20,522 nucleotides of DNA. It comes from Desulfobulbaceae bacterium (GTDB taxonomy: Bacteria; Desulfobacterota; Desulfobulbia; Desulfobulbales; Desulfobulbaceae). The stretch covers positions 1-20,522 of the forward strand of contig JALXCX010000198.1 in the NCBI GenBank assembly GCA_026990725.1, read 5' to 3'. The stretch's first letter is position 1, and every line of letters starts with the position of its first letter. The notes under the pieces are model-generated. The model ran no database searches and had not been told where the DNA came from. It was given only the letters and a program-made list of their open reading frames with translations. The position numbers were made by a program, and so were the translations under genes. Positions 13,508-20,522 of this stretch are shown in pieces.

Positions 13508-15136
13508 TTATTTTAGAACAACATCCTTAACGAGCCAAAGAACAACAAAGAATGAAAGCGTTGCTTTGGTGATGCCCGAAATAACGCCCATAAGCAGAGG
13601 CCAGCCACCTGCCTGAAAAATGGCCTTTTTGGTAATCTGCATTCCCAGACCAATAAGCCCAAAGGCAAAGAACCATATCATGCAGTCTGTCAACGTACTG
13701 ACTGTCTTGGATTTTTTATGCACCTGCTTAATAGCATGGTGAATAGCGCCCTTAACACTCTTATCAAGGGTGATCACTTTCCCTTTAGCAGCCGCAAGAA
13801 TTGACTCAAGCTGGAACATCCGCTGTTCGCCCTGCTTGTTATACAACTTCTTGTCTGTCCTACTCTCATAATTACCGGCAAGCTGGCGCTGGGCAACAAG
13901 ATCTTTCACTGCGGCCAGCTGCTCGGGTTTCAATCCGGTGAGAGAATTTTCCTGTACAGCCTTGTTTAATGACTCCCATTCTTTTTCTGTTACCTGTGAA
14001 CGTTCATTATAGCTGTAATCAATGAATTTTCCTTTGTAATGGGTAGGCGGTGAAAAAAGGCCCAATGATGACATGGCAAAGAGCAGTAAAAAGCCAAGAA
14101 TAAAAATCGGGAACTTATCAATAACGACTTCTTTAAAAGTAAGCTTTTTCCCACTTTCTTTACCAAACCAGGCCGCGAGAACAAGCACGATAATAGGCAG
14201 GAAAAGGACACGGGTGATGTTAAAAATTTCAGCAACTTTTAAAGTCTTAATATCAACAGCATTAAAAGCAAGAGCTGCAGCTGCAACCTGTGCAGAGTTG
14301 AGGATACCGGTTCCAGCCCATGCACCGAACTGGACAGGATTCATACCCGCCATATGACCGACTGTAGGAAAAACAAACATACAGATAATTCCAAAAGACA
14401 AAATGGTACCAATAGTATACGCCATTTCTTCACTTTTGGCCTTTACAACAGGAGCAACCGCTACCGTAGCCGAAACACCACAGACACCCATTCCAGCTGC
14501 TAAAACACCTGTCATGGTTTTGGGCTGTTTGAACAATTTTCCCAGCCAGAGCACAAAAAACACTGTTCCAAGAACAAAGGTACCTACCAGGACAACACTA
14601 TAGGAACCCAGTTTGGCAAGCTCTGCAAAACTGTATCGGGCACCAAGCATAATTACACCCATTTTTAAGACAAAACGGGCACATTTGACACCGGCAGCCG
14701 CAAATTTTGGTATGCCATACGTGTTGGTAATAATAACACCGGCCAAGAGCCCCAGGATGACATAGTTTAAGTTCAAGACCTTGTAGATTTTAAAACCAAG
14801 AACCGGTTGGAGACCGTGACTGATAAGTTTGACCACAGGTTCAACATACCAGCGAATGGCCATGGCCATGAAGATGATAAGCAAAATACCTGGCAAAGGC
14901 TGTAAAACGAAACGATCAATAACAGTCGTTCCAGGCTTGCGAACCGAGTTAATAAGCGCACCAAGGATGCCTATTCCTCCGCAAATAAAGCCCATGCTCA
15001 CCTGCAAATCTGCAGTTTTAGCTGTATGCAGATATTTCATTAAGGGATGCAGGATTCCACTGCTGGCTATCAAAGCATAAATAATCATTAGGCCGCTGAT
15101 AATAAACAGCGGCTTATTGTCCTGTACCTGAGCCAT
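13508..15136 (-). CDS. YeiH-family (UPF0324) putative sulfate exporter with a soluble insertion
   Basis: The 542-residue protein starts at the ATG at 15136, five bases after AAGGAG; an in-frame GTG lies two codons earlier. It has about ten hydrophobic helices and the conserved YeiH core: NYVILGLLAGVIITNTYGIP, the segment LKMGVIMLGARYSF, and GMGVCGVSATVAVAPVV. The family is annotated as putative sulfate exporters, but transport has little direct proof. Typical YeiH proteins have ~340-350 residues. This one has an extra N-terminal membrane region and a ~115-residue hydrophilic, helical segment at ~363-480 before the last two helices. It follows the 83-residue membrane gene after ~80 bases. A sigma-54 promoter upstream of that gene suggests control by the divergent NtrC-type regulator. 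Confidence 0.88.
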   Translation of the reverse strand: MAQVQDNKPLFIISGLMIIYALIASSGILHPLMKYLHTAKTADLQVSMGFICGGIGILGALINSVRKPGTTVIDRFVLQPLPGILLIIFMAMAIRWYVEPVVKLISHGLQPVLGFKIYKVLNLNYVILGLLAGVIITNTYGIPKFAAAGVKCARFVLKMGVIMLGARYSFAELAKLGSYSVVLVGTFVLGTVFFVLWLGKLFKQPKTMTGVLAAGMGVCGVSATVAVAPVVKAKSEEMAYTIGTILSFGIICMFVFPTVGHMAGMNPVQFGAWAGTGILNSAQVAAAALAFNAVDIKTLKVAEIFNITRVLFLPIIVLVLAAWFGKESGKKLTFKEVVIDKFPIFILGFLLLFAMSSLGLFSPPTHYKGKFIDYSYNERSQVTEKEWESLNKAVQENSLTGLKPEQLAAVKDLVAQRQLAGNYESRTDKKLYNKQGEQRMFQLESILAAAKGKVITLDKSVKGAIHHAIKQVHKKSKTVSTLTDCMIWFFAFGLIGLGMQITKKAIFQAGGWPLLMGVISGITKATLSFFVVLWLVKDVVLK

Positions 15137-15138
15137 AA

Positions 15139-15207
15139 TCACTCCTTTTCTGTTAAGTTAACGAAGGCTACAATGAGTAACCAGCCAAGTTTATAAAAGA
15201 TGTTCAC
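15139..15207 (-). CDS. Possible 22-residue membrane peptide coupled to the transporter gene
   Basis: Between the 83-residue gene and the transporter a short frame runs from GTG (15207) to TGA (15141-15139), two bases before the transporter ATG. It encodes a hydrophobic segment, FYKLGWLLIVAFVNL, with a charged end (TEKE). GGAGGTGA, fully complementary to the 16S rRNA 3' end, lies at its start but overlaps the GTG; the codon at normal spacing from it is ATC (15201-15199). So the start is odd: a poorly placed GTG, a rare AUC, or a start lost by mutation. The perfect ribosome binding site, the hydrophobic product and the coupled stop argue for a real small gene. Confidence 0.4.
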   Translation of the reverse strand: MNIFYKLGWLLIVAFVNLTEKE

Positions 15208-15217
15208 CTCCTCGTGT

Positions 15218-15469
15218 TTATTTTTCTTCTGCAATCCTGTCCAGTTGGCCGGCATAGTACTTGCCGATCATATTTAATAAAATAAAAACAAAACGCATCG
15301 CTAAGCCGGCAGCAATGATACAGCCTATGAGCTGAAGCGGTGTTCCCTTATCGGTATCGAGAATAAATGTCATTACAGGGGCCATAACTTCTGTTTGGGC
15401 CAAAATAAGCAATGCCGCTATAATTCCCAGGAAGAGCAGAGCCACTATTTTCTTATCTGGATTGTTCAT
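15218..15469 (-). CDS. Small membrane protein, 83 residues, two helices
   Basis: The ATG at 15469 follows GAGGG at suitable distance; a longer frame to 15526 lacks this support and would run past the predicted promoter leader. The protein has two hydrophobic segments, ~8-28 (IVALLFLGIIAALLILA) and ~45-67 (LQLIGCIIAAGLAMRFVFIL), and a short charged C-terminus. I do not recognise a family. It is the first gene downstream of the sigma-54 promoter and lies ~80 bases before the YeiH-type transporter gene, so it is probably a partner subunit or assembly factor of that transporter. Confidence 0.75.
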   Translation of the reverse strand: MNNPDKKIVALLFLGIIAALLILAQTEVMAPVMTFILDTDKGTPLQLIGCIIAAGLAMRFVFILLNMIGKYYAGQLDRIAEEK

Positions 15470-15558
15470 CTTTTTTCCCTCATGTATTGTCAGGCAAATC
15501 AGCGTCCCCTTTATAATCCGAGTCAAAGAACGGGATACGCTTCTCTTTCTTTTTGCTA

Positions 15559-15575
15559 AGCAAATACGGGGCCAA
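15559..15575 (-). promoter_or_regulatory. Sigma-54 (-24/-12) promoter of the transporter operon
   Basis: On the minus strand TTGGCCCCGTATTTGCT matches the sigma-54 consensus TTGGCACG-N4-TTGCT at most positions, with the invariant GG (15573-15572) and GC (15561-15560) exactly 10 bases apart. Transcription would start near 15548, about 80 bases before the 83-residue gene. A sigma-54-dependent activator gene lies on the divergent side (18399-19823). Confidence 0.75.
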
Positions 15576-15679
15576 AATTACATTTATAACATAAGTTTAT
15601 ATTATCAGTTAGTTACGCATGTACTTACACAAAAATGACTCCTCCTGTTCCAAGAAGCGGAGGACAGGTGAAAGATATA

Positions 15680-15717
15680 TACAACGTGGTGCATACTTAA
15701 GAAGGCACATCGTTGTA
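15680..15717. promoter_or_regulatory. Inverted repeat, candidate activator binding site
   Basis: TACAACGTGGTGC (15680-15692) and GCACATCGTTGTA (15705-15717) are complementary at 11 of 13 positions around a 12-base spacer. The centre lies ~150 bases upstream of the predicted sigma-54 start and ~146 bases before the histidine kinase gene. This is a usual distance for an NtrC-type enhancer site. A second palindrome, CTTACGTAAG, lies close by at ~15769-15778. Confidence 0.5.
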
Positions 15718-15844
15718 AATCCATGTATACAAGCAACGAAGGATACTGTATACTCTAGTTTGCAGTGCTTACGTAAGGATGCAGGTGACAGGTATCAACC
15801 ATCCCGTACTGTTAAACGCCATCGCTTTTTAAAAGGTTATTTCA

Positions 15845-18406
15845 ATGAACAAAACAGCGGCTCATTCAGCAGTAGACCGTACACACTCCGTTGGATTACA
15901 GAATAAATTCCTGATAGGTCTCGGCCTTATTTTTATTATTTTTTGTCTGATTGCCACAGCCTTTCTCTATCTGCATGAAAAAAAACGGCTCGAGCAGGAG
16001 GTGTACCATAAGACTGAGCTGATTATGGCAGCTGTTGAATCGACCAGAAGTTATGTGCGGGAAGTACTCCGCCCCAAGATGTATGATGTTCTGGACAAGG
16101 ACACATTTATCCTTGAGGCCATGTCTTCATCTTATATAACCCGGGTCATTATGGAGCGTTTTCAAAACAAACTGCCTTCCTTTGATTACCGACGTGTTGC
16201 CATTAATGCCCGGAACAGCGATTTTGAAGCCAATACTCTTGAGCAAAAAATCATTACCTACTTTAACAAACATCCGGAAGAAGAAGACTGGCGGGGCATT
16301 GTCAAGTCGGACACTGGACATAGGTTTATGCGTTTTAAACCGGTACGTTTTCATGCTTCCTGTTTTCGCTGCCATGGAAACCCGAACAATGCACCTCAAC
16401 AAATTATTGATCTCTACGGAGCTGAACATGGCTTCCACCGCAAAGCTGATGTGGTGAGCGGGGTTGTGAGCATCGGGGTTCCGATTAACGTCGGCATCAT
16501 GCCCATACTAGCAGTTGGCTGGAAAGTTTTTTGCACAGCCTTTGTTTCTGTTTTTTTTCTTTATGGCATTATCTGGTTTTTCTTTAACCGGCTCATCATA
16601 GGAGATTTACGAGGATTACTTGAAATCTTCAGAGAAAACCTGCGGGATGAGCATGGAGCCTATCTTTACGAGCAGGCACGATCCAAGGACGAATTCAGCG
16701 AACTGGCCACCTCTATCCAGCTGGTTGCACGCCATTTGCAAAAAACCAGAAGACAACTTGAGGACTATACGCAGAACCTCGAAAAAAAAGTCGAAGACCG
16801 AACTCTTGCCCTGAAACGATCCGAATCCATCCTTCGCAAACAGGTTATCAGCCGAGGCCAGGAATTACGTACTCTTAACACCATAAGTGAACTTATTACC
16901 CGATCAGTCAACCTTATGGACATTCTCCCAAGTGTCCTACAGCAGACATTAAAGGTTATCCCTGCAACAGGAGCCGGTATTTACCTGCTTGACAGAAAGC
17001 AGGCACAACTCACTCTCAAGTGCCGGGAGAATGCGGCAACCCTTGAAGAGAATATCCCGTTTGACCCCGCAGTCTGCCTTCCACTGCTTAATGAAGAAAT
17101 GCTGGACTTTGAAAGCTTTATCCAAGAGGCCACCTGCAGTCATTTAACCATGACGGAAACAGGCAGCATAATGGTCAATAATTTCAATATCCCCCTCTGC
17201 TGCCGGGGACAAGTCCTTGGCGTGATGACCTTTGTTGGCGATGACCTCCAGGAAGTTGATGCCCAGCAGCAGGAGCTGCTCTTTTCCATCGGTCATCAGG
17301 TGGGTATTACCATAGAAAGTCTGCAAAACATTGCACGACTTATCAGCAGTAAAGAGTTGTTGCAGTCGGTTTTTGACGGCATTACGGATATTGTCATTTT
17401 GCTGGATCCCAAATACCGTATAAAAATGGTCAACAAAGCTTTTCTCCAACAGCACGATCTGCGACTTGAGGCAATCCTCAACCGTTCACTCACTGACTTG
17501 CCAATGAAAAATCCCTGCCCTTTGAAAACATGCAAGACCCCGCTTTCCGTGCTGCCGCAAACCCCGGTGACCGAGCAGGTGCATGATCAGGAGAATAATA
17601 TTTATGAAGTTACTTTCTATCCACAGTTCTCAGACAAGGGCGAAATCCATGACGTCATCTGCTATGCCAAAAATATTACGGAGAAAAAAATGGTCGAACG
17701 CCGCATCCAAAAAACAGAAAAACTCGTTGCGGTGGGGCAACTGGCAGCCGGAGTTGCCCATGAAATCAATAACCCCCTGGGGGTGATTCTTTGTTACACA
17801 GATATTATCAAAGAAAATGAAGGTGCAGGCCCCGAAATTATTGAAGATATTACCGTCATTGAACGGCATGCCGAAAACTGCCGACGTATTGTTGCAGATC
17901 TCCTTGATTTCTCACGAAGCCGCAAAACAGAAATACGAAAGGCAGCAACAGATATCAACGATCTGATTGAAACGGTTGTATCCATGGTCCGTCAACAATT
18001 TATAAAACAAAAGATTACCATGAACTGTTCCCTTCACAAGGATCTGCCTTCTTGTTCCATAGACGCAAGCCGGATTAAACAAGTCCTCCTTAACCTGATA
18101 ATTAATGCTGCTCAGGCAATAAAGAGCGATGGTCAAATTACTCTGCAAACCAACCTGAAAGACAATAAAATACTTATTGAAATTCAAGATAACGGGCCTG
18201 GCATTCCTCAAGAGATTCAGGACAAGATTTTCGATCCATTTTTCAGCACAAAAGAACCCGGTGAAGGAACAGGCCTCGGCCTGTCGGTAAGCTACGGCAT
18301 TATCCATGAACATGCCGGGCAAATCGAGGTCCGTTCAATCCTCACTCAGGGAACCTGCTTTAGCATAATTCTTCCCATATCAGAGAGCCCCGCAGATAAT
18401 GAATGA
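15845..18406 (+). CDS. Sensor histidine kinase with periplasmic heme-c sensor (DUF3365), GAF and PAS domains
   Basis: The 853-residue membrane kinase begins with a membrane helix (~21-43), then a periplasmic DUF3365/Tll0287-like domain (~45-215) with the heme-c motif CFRCH at 173-177, and a second membrane helix (~222-247). In the cytoplasm follow a HAMP-like linker and coiled coil (~250-340), a GAF-like domain (~345-495), a PAS domain (~500-615) with a Cys pair at 558 and 563, a HisKA domain with the phospho-acceptor H639 in GVAHEINNPLG, and an HATPase domain with the N box (NLIINAAQA, ~750), DNGPGIP at 782-788 and GEGTGLGLS at ~806-814. The ATG follows AAAAGG by eight bases. The stop overlaps the response regulator gene by 8 bases. 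The sensor closely parallels that of the Ser/Thr kinase at 6507-8210 (shared LRPKMYD, DTFI-EAM and CxRCHG). Confidence 0.93.
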   Translation: MNKTAAHSAVDRTHSVGLQNKFLIGLGLIFIIFCLIATAFLYLHEKKRLEQEVYHKTELIMAAVESTRSYVREVLRPKMYDVLDKDTFILEAMSSSYITRVIMERFQNKLPSFDYRRVAINARNSDFEANTLEQKIITYFNKHPEEEDWRGIVKSDTGHRFMRFKPVRFHASCFRCHGNPNNAPQQIIDLYGAEHGFHRKADVVSGVVSIGVPINVGIMPILAVGWKVFCTAFVSVFFLYGIIWFFFNRLIIGDLRGLLEIFRENLRDEHGAYLYEQARSKDEFSELATSIQLVARHLQKTRRQLEDYTQNLEKKVEDRTLALKRSESILRKQVISRGQELRTLNTISELITRSVNLMDILPSVLQQTLKVIPATGAGIYLLDRKQAQLTLKCRENAATLEENIPFDPAVCLPLLNEEMLDFESFIQEATCSHLTMTETGSIMVNNFNIPLCCRGQVLGVMTFVGDDLQEVDAQQQELLFSIGHQVGITIESLQNIARLISSKELLQSVFDGITDIVILLDPKYRIKMVNKAFLQQHDLRLEAILNRSLTDLPMKNPCPLKTCKTPLSVLPQTPVTEQVHDQENNIYEVTFYPQFSDKGEIHDVICYAKNITEKKMVERRIQKTEKLVAVGQLAAGVAHEINNPLGVILCYTDIIKENEGAGPEIIEDITVIERHAENCRRIVADLLDFSRSRKTEIRKAATDINDLIETVVSMVRQQFIKQKITMNCSLHKDLPSCSIDASRIKQVLLNLIINAAQAIKSDGQITLQTNLKDNKILIEIQDNGPGIPQEIQDKIFDPFFSTKEPGEGTGLGLSVSYGIIHEHAGQIEVRSILTQGTCFSIILPISESPADNE

Positions 18407-19823
18407 CCAGAAACAGCCAAACAAAACGGCACAAATACTTCTTGTTGATGACGAACCAGACCTTCTGACCGGCCTCAAACGGAGTTTTGCCAGGCGTCTA
18501 CCAGACACCCTCGTACTCACCGCATCAGATGGCAGAGAAGCCCTGTCCATAATAGAAAAAAATCAGATTGATCTCATTCTTATGGACATCATGATGGGCG
18601 AGACCAACGGACTGGAAATTCTTGATAAAATTCATGAGCGTGACAAAGAGCTTACTGTCATCATGATGACCGGATACGGCACTATAGAATTGGCTGTTGA
18701 TGCTATCCGGCGTGGAGCCTGGGATTTTGTCACCAAACCTCTGGAGTTAGACAGTCTGGCCAGACTGCTTGTAAAGGGCATTGAACGGAGCAGGCTGATC
18801 GGGGAGAACAAAAGACTCAGGCAAAGTCTCTGCGCAGAAGACGTGGCACCGGGAATAGTTGGTAAAAGCAGCACAATGCAGCAGTTGCATAAAACAATTC
18901 AAACCTCTGCTGACAGTGATTATACAGTCCTTATTCGGGGGGAATCAGGCACAGGGAAAGAGCTCTGCGCCCGGGCCATCCACATGCTCAGCAAACGGTC
19001 GGATAAACCATTTATCATGGTTAACTGTCCGGCAATCCCTGAAGATCTGCTTGAATCAGAATTGTTTGGTTATCGTAAAGGCGCTTTTACTGGGGCTGCC
19101 CGTAATCATGCCGGACTCTTTTTTCAGGCAGACCAGGGGACTATCTGTCTTGATGAAATTGGTGATATTCCAGTGAGCGTACAGACCAAACTTCTGAGAG
19201 TTCTCCAGGAACAGGAGATTAAACAACTTGGAGCAGATACTTCCTGCAAAATTAATGTTCGGATCATCGCTTCGACAAATGCTGATCTTGAGGGGCGTAT
19301 TGTCGATGGGAAATTCCGTGAGGACCTATTCTACAGACTCTCGGTGCTTAATCTGCGTATGCCCTCGCTCTGCGAAATTGCAGAAGATATTCCTTTGCTG
19401 GCTGATCATTTTTTAAAGATTGTCCAGGTCGAACTGGCCTGCCCGGAGAAACAGCTGTCAACAAGCGCATTACAGAAGCTGCTACAACATAACTGGCCCG
19501 GAAATATCAGAGAACTGCAGAATGTCATACGACGTGCCGTGCTTTTCTGCCCAGACTCAGTTATCGGGGCGGAGCATCTCATGATGGCGTCATCCTGGCC
19601 AACAGAAAAAAATGTTAAACAGAACTATGACCAGGAAATAATCCCCTACAAGGAAGCAAAAGAAGCCTGTCTTGATGCTTTCACCAGGCACTACGTCCAT
19701 ACTCTACTGAAAAAAAGCAAAGGAAATATCTCTCAATCTGCCAGAAGATCTGATCTTACCAGGGCCGCCCTGCAAAAAATTCTGAAAAGATACAACATTC
19801 ATGGTGAGCAATTTCGCAAATAG
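18399..19823 (+). CDS. NtrC-family sigma-54-dependent response regulator
   Basis: The 474-residue protein has a receiver domain (~11-125) with the phospho-acceptor D63 in LILMDIMM and conserved K113, an AAA+ sigma-54 interaction domain (~150-380) with Walker A GESGTGKE at 181-188, the sigma-54 contact loop GAFTGA at 228-233, Walker B CLDEIGD near 250-256 and the FREDLFYRL segment near 306-314, and a Fis-type helix-turn-helix near 443-465 (ISQSARRSDLTRAALQKIL). All motifs are intact, so it should be a working activator. Its start lies inside the kinase stop region, giving translational coupling and a cognate pair. Likely target: the sigma-54 promoter at 15559-15575 of the divergent transporter operon. 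Confidence 0.95.
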   Translation: MNDQKQPNKTAQILLVDDEPDLLTGLKRSFARRLPDTLVLTASDGREALSIIEKNQIDLILMDIMMGETNGLEILDKIHERDKELTVIMMTGYGTIELAVDAIRRGAWDFVTKPLELDSLARLLVKGIERSRLIGENKRLRQSLCAEDVAPGIVGKSSTMQQLHKTIQTSADSDYTVLIRGESGTGKELCARAIHMLSKRSDKPFIMVNCPAIPEDLLESELFGYRKGAFTGAARNHAGLFFQADQGTICLDEIGDIPVSVQTKLLRVLQEQEIKQLGADTSCKINVRIIASTNADLEGRIVDGKFREDLFYRLSVLNLRMPSLCEIAEDIPLLADHFLKIVQVELACPEKQLSTSALQKLLQHNWPGNIRELQNVIRRAVLFCPDSVIGAEHLMMASSWPTEKNVKQNYDQEIIPYKEAKEACLDAFTRHYVHTLLKKSKGNISQSARRSDLTRAALQKILKRYNIHGEQFRK

Positions 19824-19910
19824 CCCTCCCCTTATTTTATTCCACTAAAAAGAAAGATGTTGCTCTGGCTTCATCCGGAATCGAAAAAGAAGGAACCTTA
19901 CACCAAAACA

Positions 19911-19953
19911 AAAAAAAAGGATCTGGCGCCATAACGTGCCAGATCCTTTTTTT
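19911..19953. terminator. Bidirectional terminator between the regulator gene and tRNA-Pro
   Basis: AGGATCTGGC (19918-19927) pairs with GCCAGATCCT (19938-19947) over a 10-base loop. The stem is flanked by an A-run on one side and a T-run on the other, so it reads as a rho-independent terminator in both directions: for the response regulator on plus and for tRNA-Pro on minus. Confidence 0.9.
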
Positions 19954-19957
19954 GTTT

Positions 19958-20034
19958 TGGTCGGAACGAGAGGATTTGAACCTCCGACCACTTGACCCCC
20001 AGTCAAGTGCGCTACCAGACTGCGCCACGTTCCG
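19958..20034 (-). tRNA. tRNA-Pro, anticodon GGG, CCA encoded
   Basis: The minus strand folds as a full cloverleaf: acceptor CGGAACG with CGTTCCG, D arm with AGTCTGGTAGCGC, anticodon stem CTTGA/TCAAG around loop CTGGGGG (anticodon GGG at 20000-19998, reading CCC), and T arm GGAGG-TTTGAAT-CCTCT. Discriminator A and an encoded CCA follow (19961-19958). It lies downstream of the MerR-type gene on the same strand. Confidence 0.97.
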
Positions 20035-20053
20035 AAAAAGAGTGTTCTTTTTT

Positions 20054-20072
20054 AGCATCAGGGCCTGATGCT
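20054..20072. repeat. Short perfect palindrome between merR-like gene and tRNA-Pro
   Basis: AGCATCAGG and CCTGATGCT flank a single central G, giving at least a 7-base-pair stem. On the minus strand it is followed by A residues rather than Ts, so it is not a standard terminator. It could mark an RNA processing point upstream of the tRNA. Confidence 0.45.
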
Positions 20073-20094
20073 GTCAACTTGTCCTTACAAAAAA

Positions 20095-20487
20095 TTATGA
20101 AGACGAAATCTTTTGCAGTATCTCTTCAAGCTCCTGCTTAATTTCATCCAGATGATTCTGATCTGAATTTGGCTTCTTTGCTAACGTTTTTTTGTTTGCC
20201 AAAGACTTTTTTCTTCCAGGAGACTTCAACAATCTCCTGGCACCGGCAATGGTATAACCTTCATCATGCAACAAAGCCCTGATACGTAAAAGATTCTCAA
20301 CGTCCTTTTTGCGGTAGAGCCGTTGCTTTGACTTAGCCCTGCGGGGCTTAATCACTTTAAATTCTGATTCCCAATAACGCAGAACATGGGTGTCAACACC
20401 AACAAGACTGCTGACCTCACCGATACGGAAATAGACTCTTTCCGGTATTCGAGTTTTTTTGTTCTGTTTGCTATGAGTAGTTTTCAC
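20095..20487 (-). CDS. MerR-family transcriptional regulator
   Basis: The 130-residue protein has an N-terminal MerR winged helix-turn-helix at ~18-88 (FRIGEVSSLVGVDTHVLRYWE, then QRLYRKKDVENLLRIRALL and GYTIAGARRLL). A basic linker (residues ~88-110, SPGRKKSLANKKTLAKKP) and a short coiled-coil-like helix (LDEIKQELEEILQKI) follow in place of an effector domain, so no ligand or metal site is visible. The start is a GTG at 20487; no better-placed ATG precedes the conserved domain and an in-frame stop lies upstream. In related genomes a similar small MerR gene often lies between ihfA and tRNA-Pro, which fits this context. The regulated genes are unknown. Confidence 0.88.
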   Translation of the reverse strand: MKTTHSKQNKKTRIPERVYFRIGEVSSLVGVDTHVLRYWESEFKVIKPRRAKSKQRLYRKKDVENLLRIRALLHDEGYTIAGARRLLKSPGRKKSLANKKTLAKKPNSDQNHLDEIKQELEEILQKISSS

Positions 20488-20522
20488 GCCAGGTAGAAAG
20501 TTTTTTACCTTTACGAGCTAAA
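20471..20522 (-). CDS. 3' end of an upstream gene cut by the window edge (possibly ihfA)
   Basis: A minus-strand frame enters from the window edge and ends at TAG (20473-20471), reading LARKGKKLSTWRENYS. It overlaps the GTG start of the MerR-type gene by 17 bases. The basic end and the usual ihfA-merR-tRNA-Pro order suggest integration host factor alpha, but 17 codons are too few to be sure. Confidence 0.35.
   Translation of the reverse strand, partial: LARKGKKLSTWRENYS

Noticed and set aside
15619..15906. A 95-codon plus-strand frame in the divergent gap before the histidine kinase
   Set aside because: Its composition is not protein-like, it overlaps the kinase start out of frame, and the segment holds the inverted repeats expected of a regulatory region. 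No ribosome binding site is present.

Overview
The window looks like chromosome of a Gram-negative, anaerobic sulfur-metabolising bacterium of the Desulfobacterota (former Deltaproteobacteria), most likely near the Desulfobulbales. This is an inference from gene content: system II cytochrome c maturation (ResB/CcsA), two sensors with a periplasmic heme-c (CxxCH) domain, an NtrC-type regulator with a sigma-54 promoter, a YeiH-type putative sulfate exporter and many short, tightly coupled operons. No marker gene fixes the species.

Layout. 1-243 holds no recognisable gene. 244-1502 is a complete IS3-family (IS150-like) element whose orfA carries an in-frame stop. 1820-2734 encodes a secreted Lys-rich helix-hairpin-helix protein and MscL, closed by a strong hairpin. 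3096-5385 is resB-ccsA, preceded by an FNR/CRP-type box placed as at a class II promoter. 5792-6418 is a lipoprotein made almost entirely of LEA-like 11-residue repeats behind a near-consensus sigma-70 promoter. 13084 to 6507 (minus strand) is a compact six-gene operon: universal stress protein, tail-anchored protein of unknown function, radical SAM protein, Ser/Thr kinase fused to a Usp domain, metallophosphoesterase, and a membrane Ser/Thr kinase with a heme-c sensor domain. 15469 to 13191 (minus) encodes an 83-residue membrane protein, a possible 22-residue membrane peptide, a YeiH-family transporter with a large soluble insertion, and a 65-residue membrane protein. Divergent from it, 15845-19823 (plus) encodes a histidine kinase with the same heme-c sensor domain and its NtrC-type response regulator. 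tRNA-Pro(GGG) and a MerR-type regulator close the window.

How the parts may fit. The histidine kinase and the membrane Ser/Thr kinase share a clearly homologous periplasmic domain (DUF3365/Tll0287-like) with one CxxCH motif, so one kind of redox or ligand signal could feed two output chemistries: His-Asp phosphorelay and Ser/Thr phosphorylation. The phosphorelay branch probably drives the divergent transporter operon: a sigma-54 promoter (GG-N10-GC) lies 94 bases upstream of the 83-residue gene, and an imperfect inverted repeat lies about 150 bases upstream of the predicted start site, where an NtrC-type activator would bind. The Ser/Thr branch comes with a metallophosphoesterase and two Usp domains. 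Heme attachment to both sensors would need a cytochrome c maturation system such as the resB-ccsA pair in the same window. This paired heme-c sensor arrangement is the best candidate for an undescribed system here.
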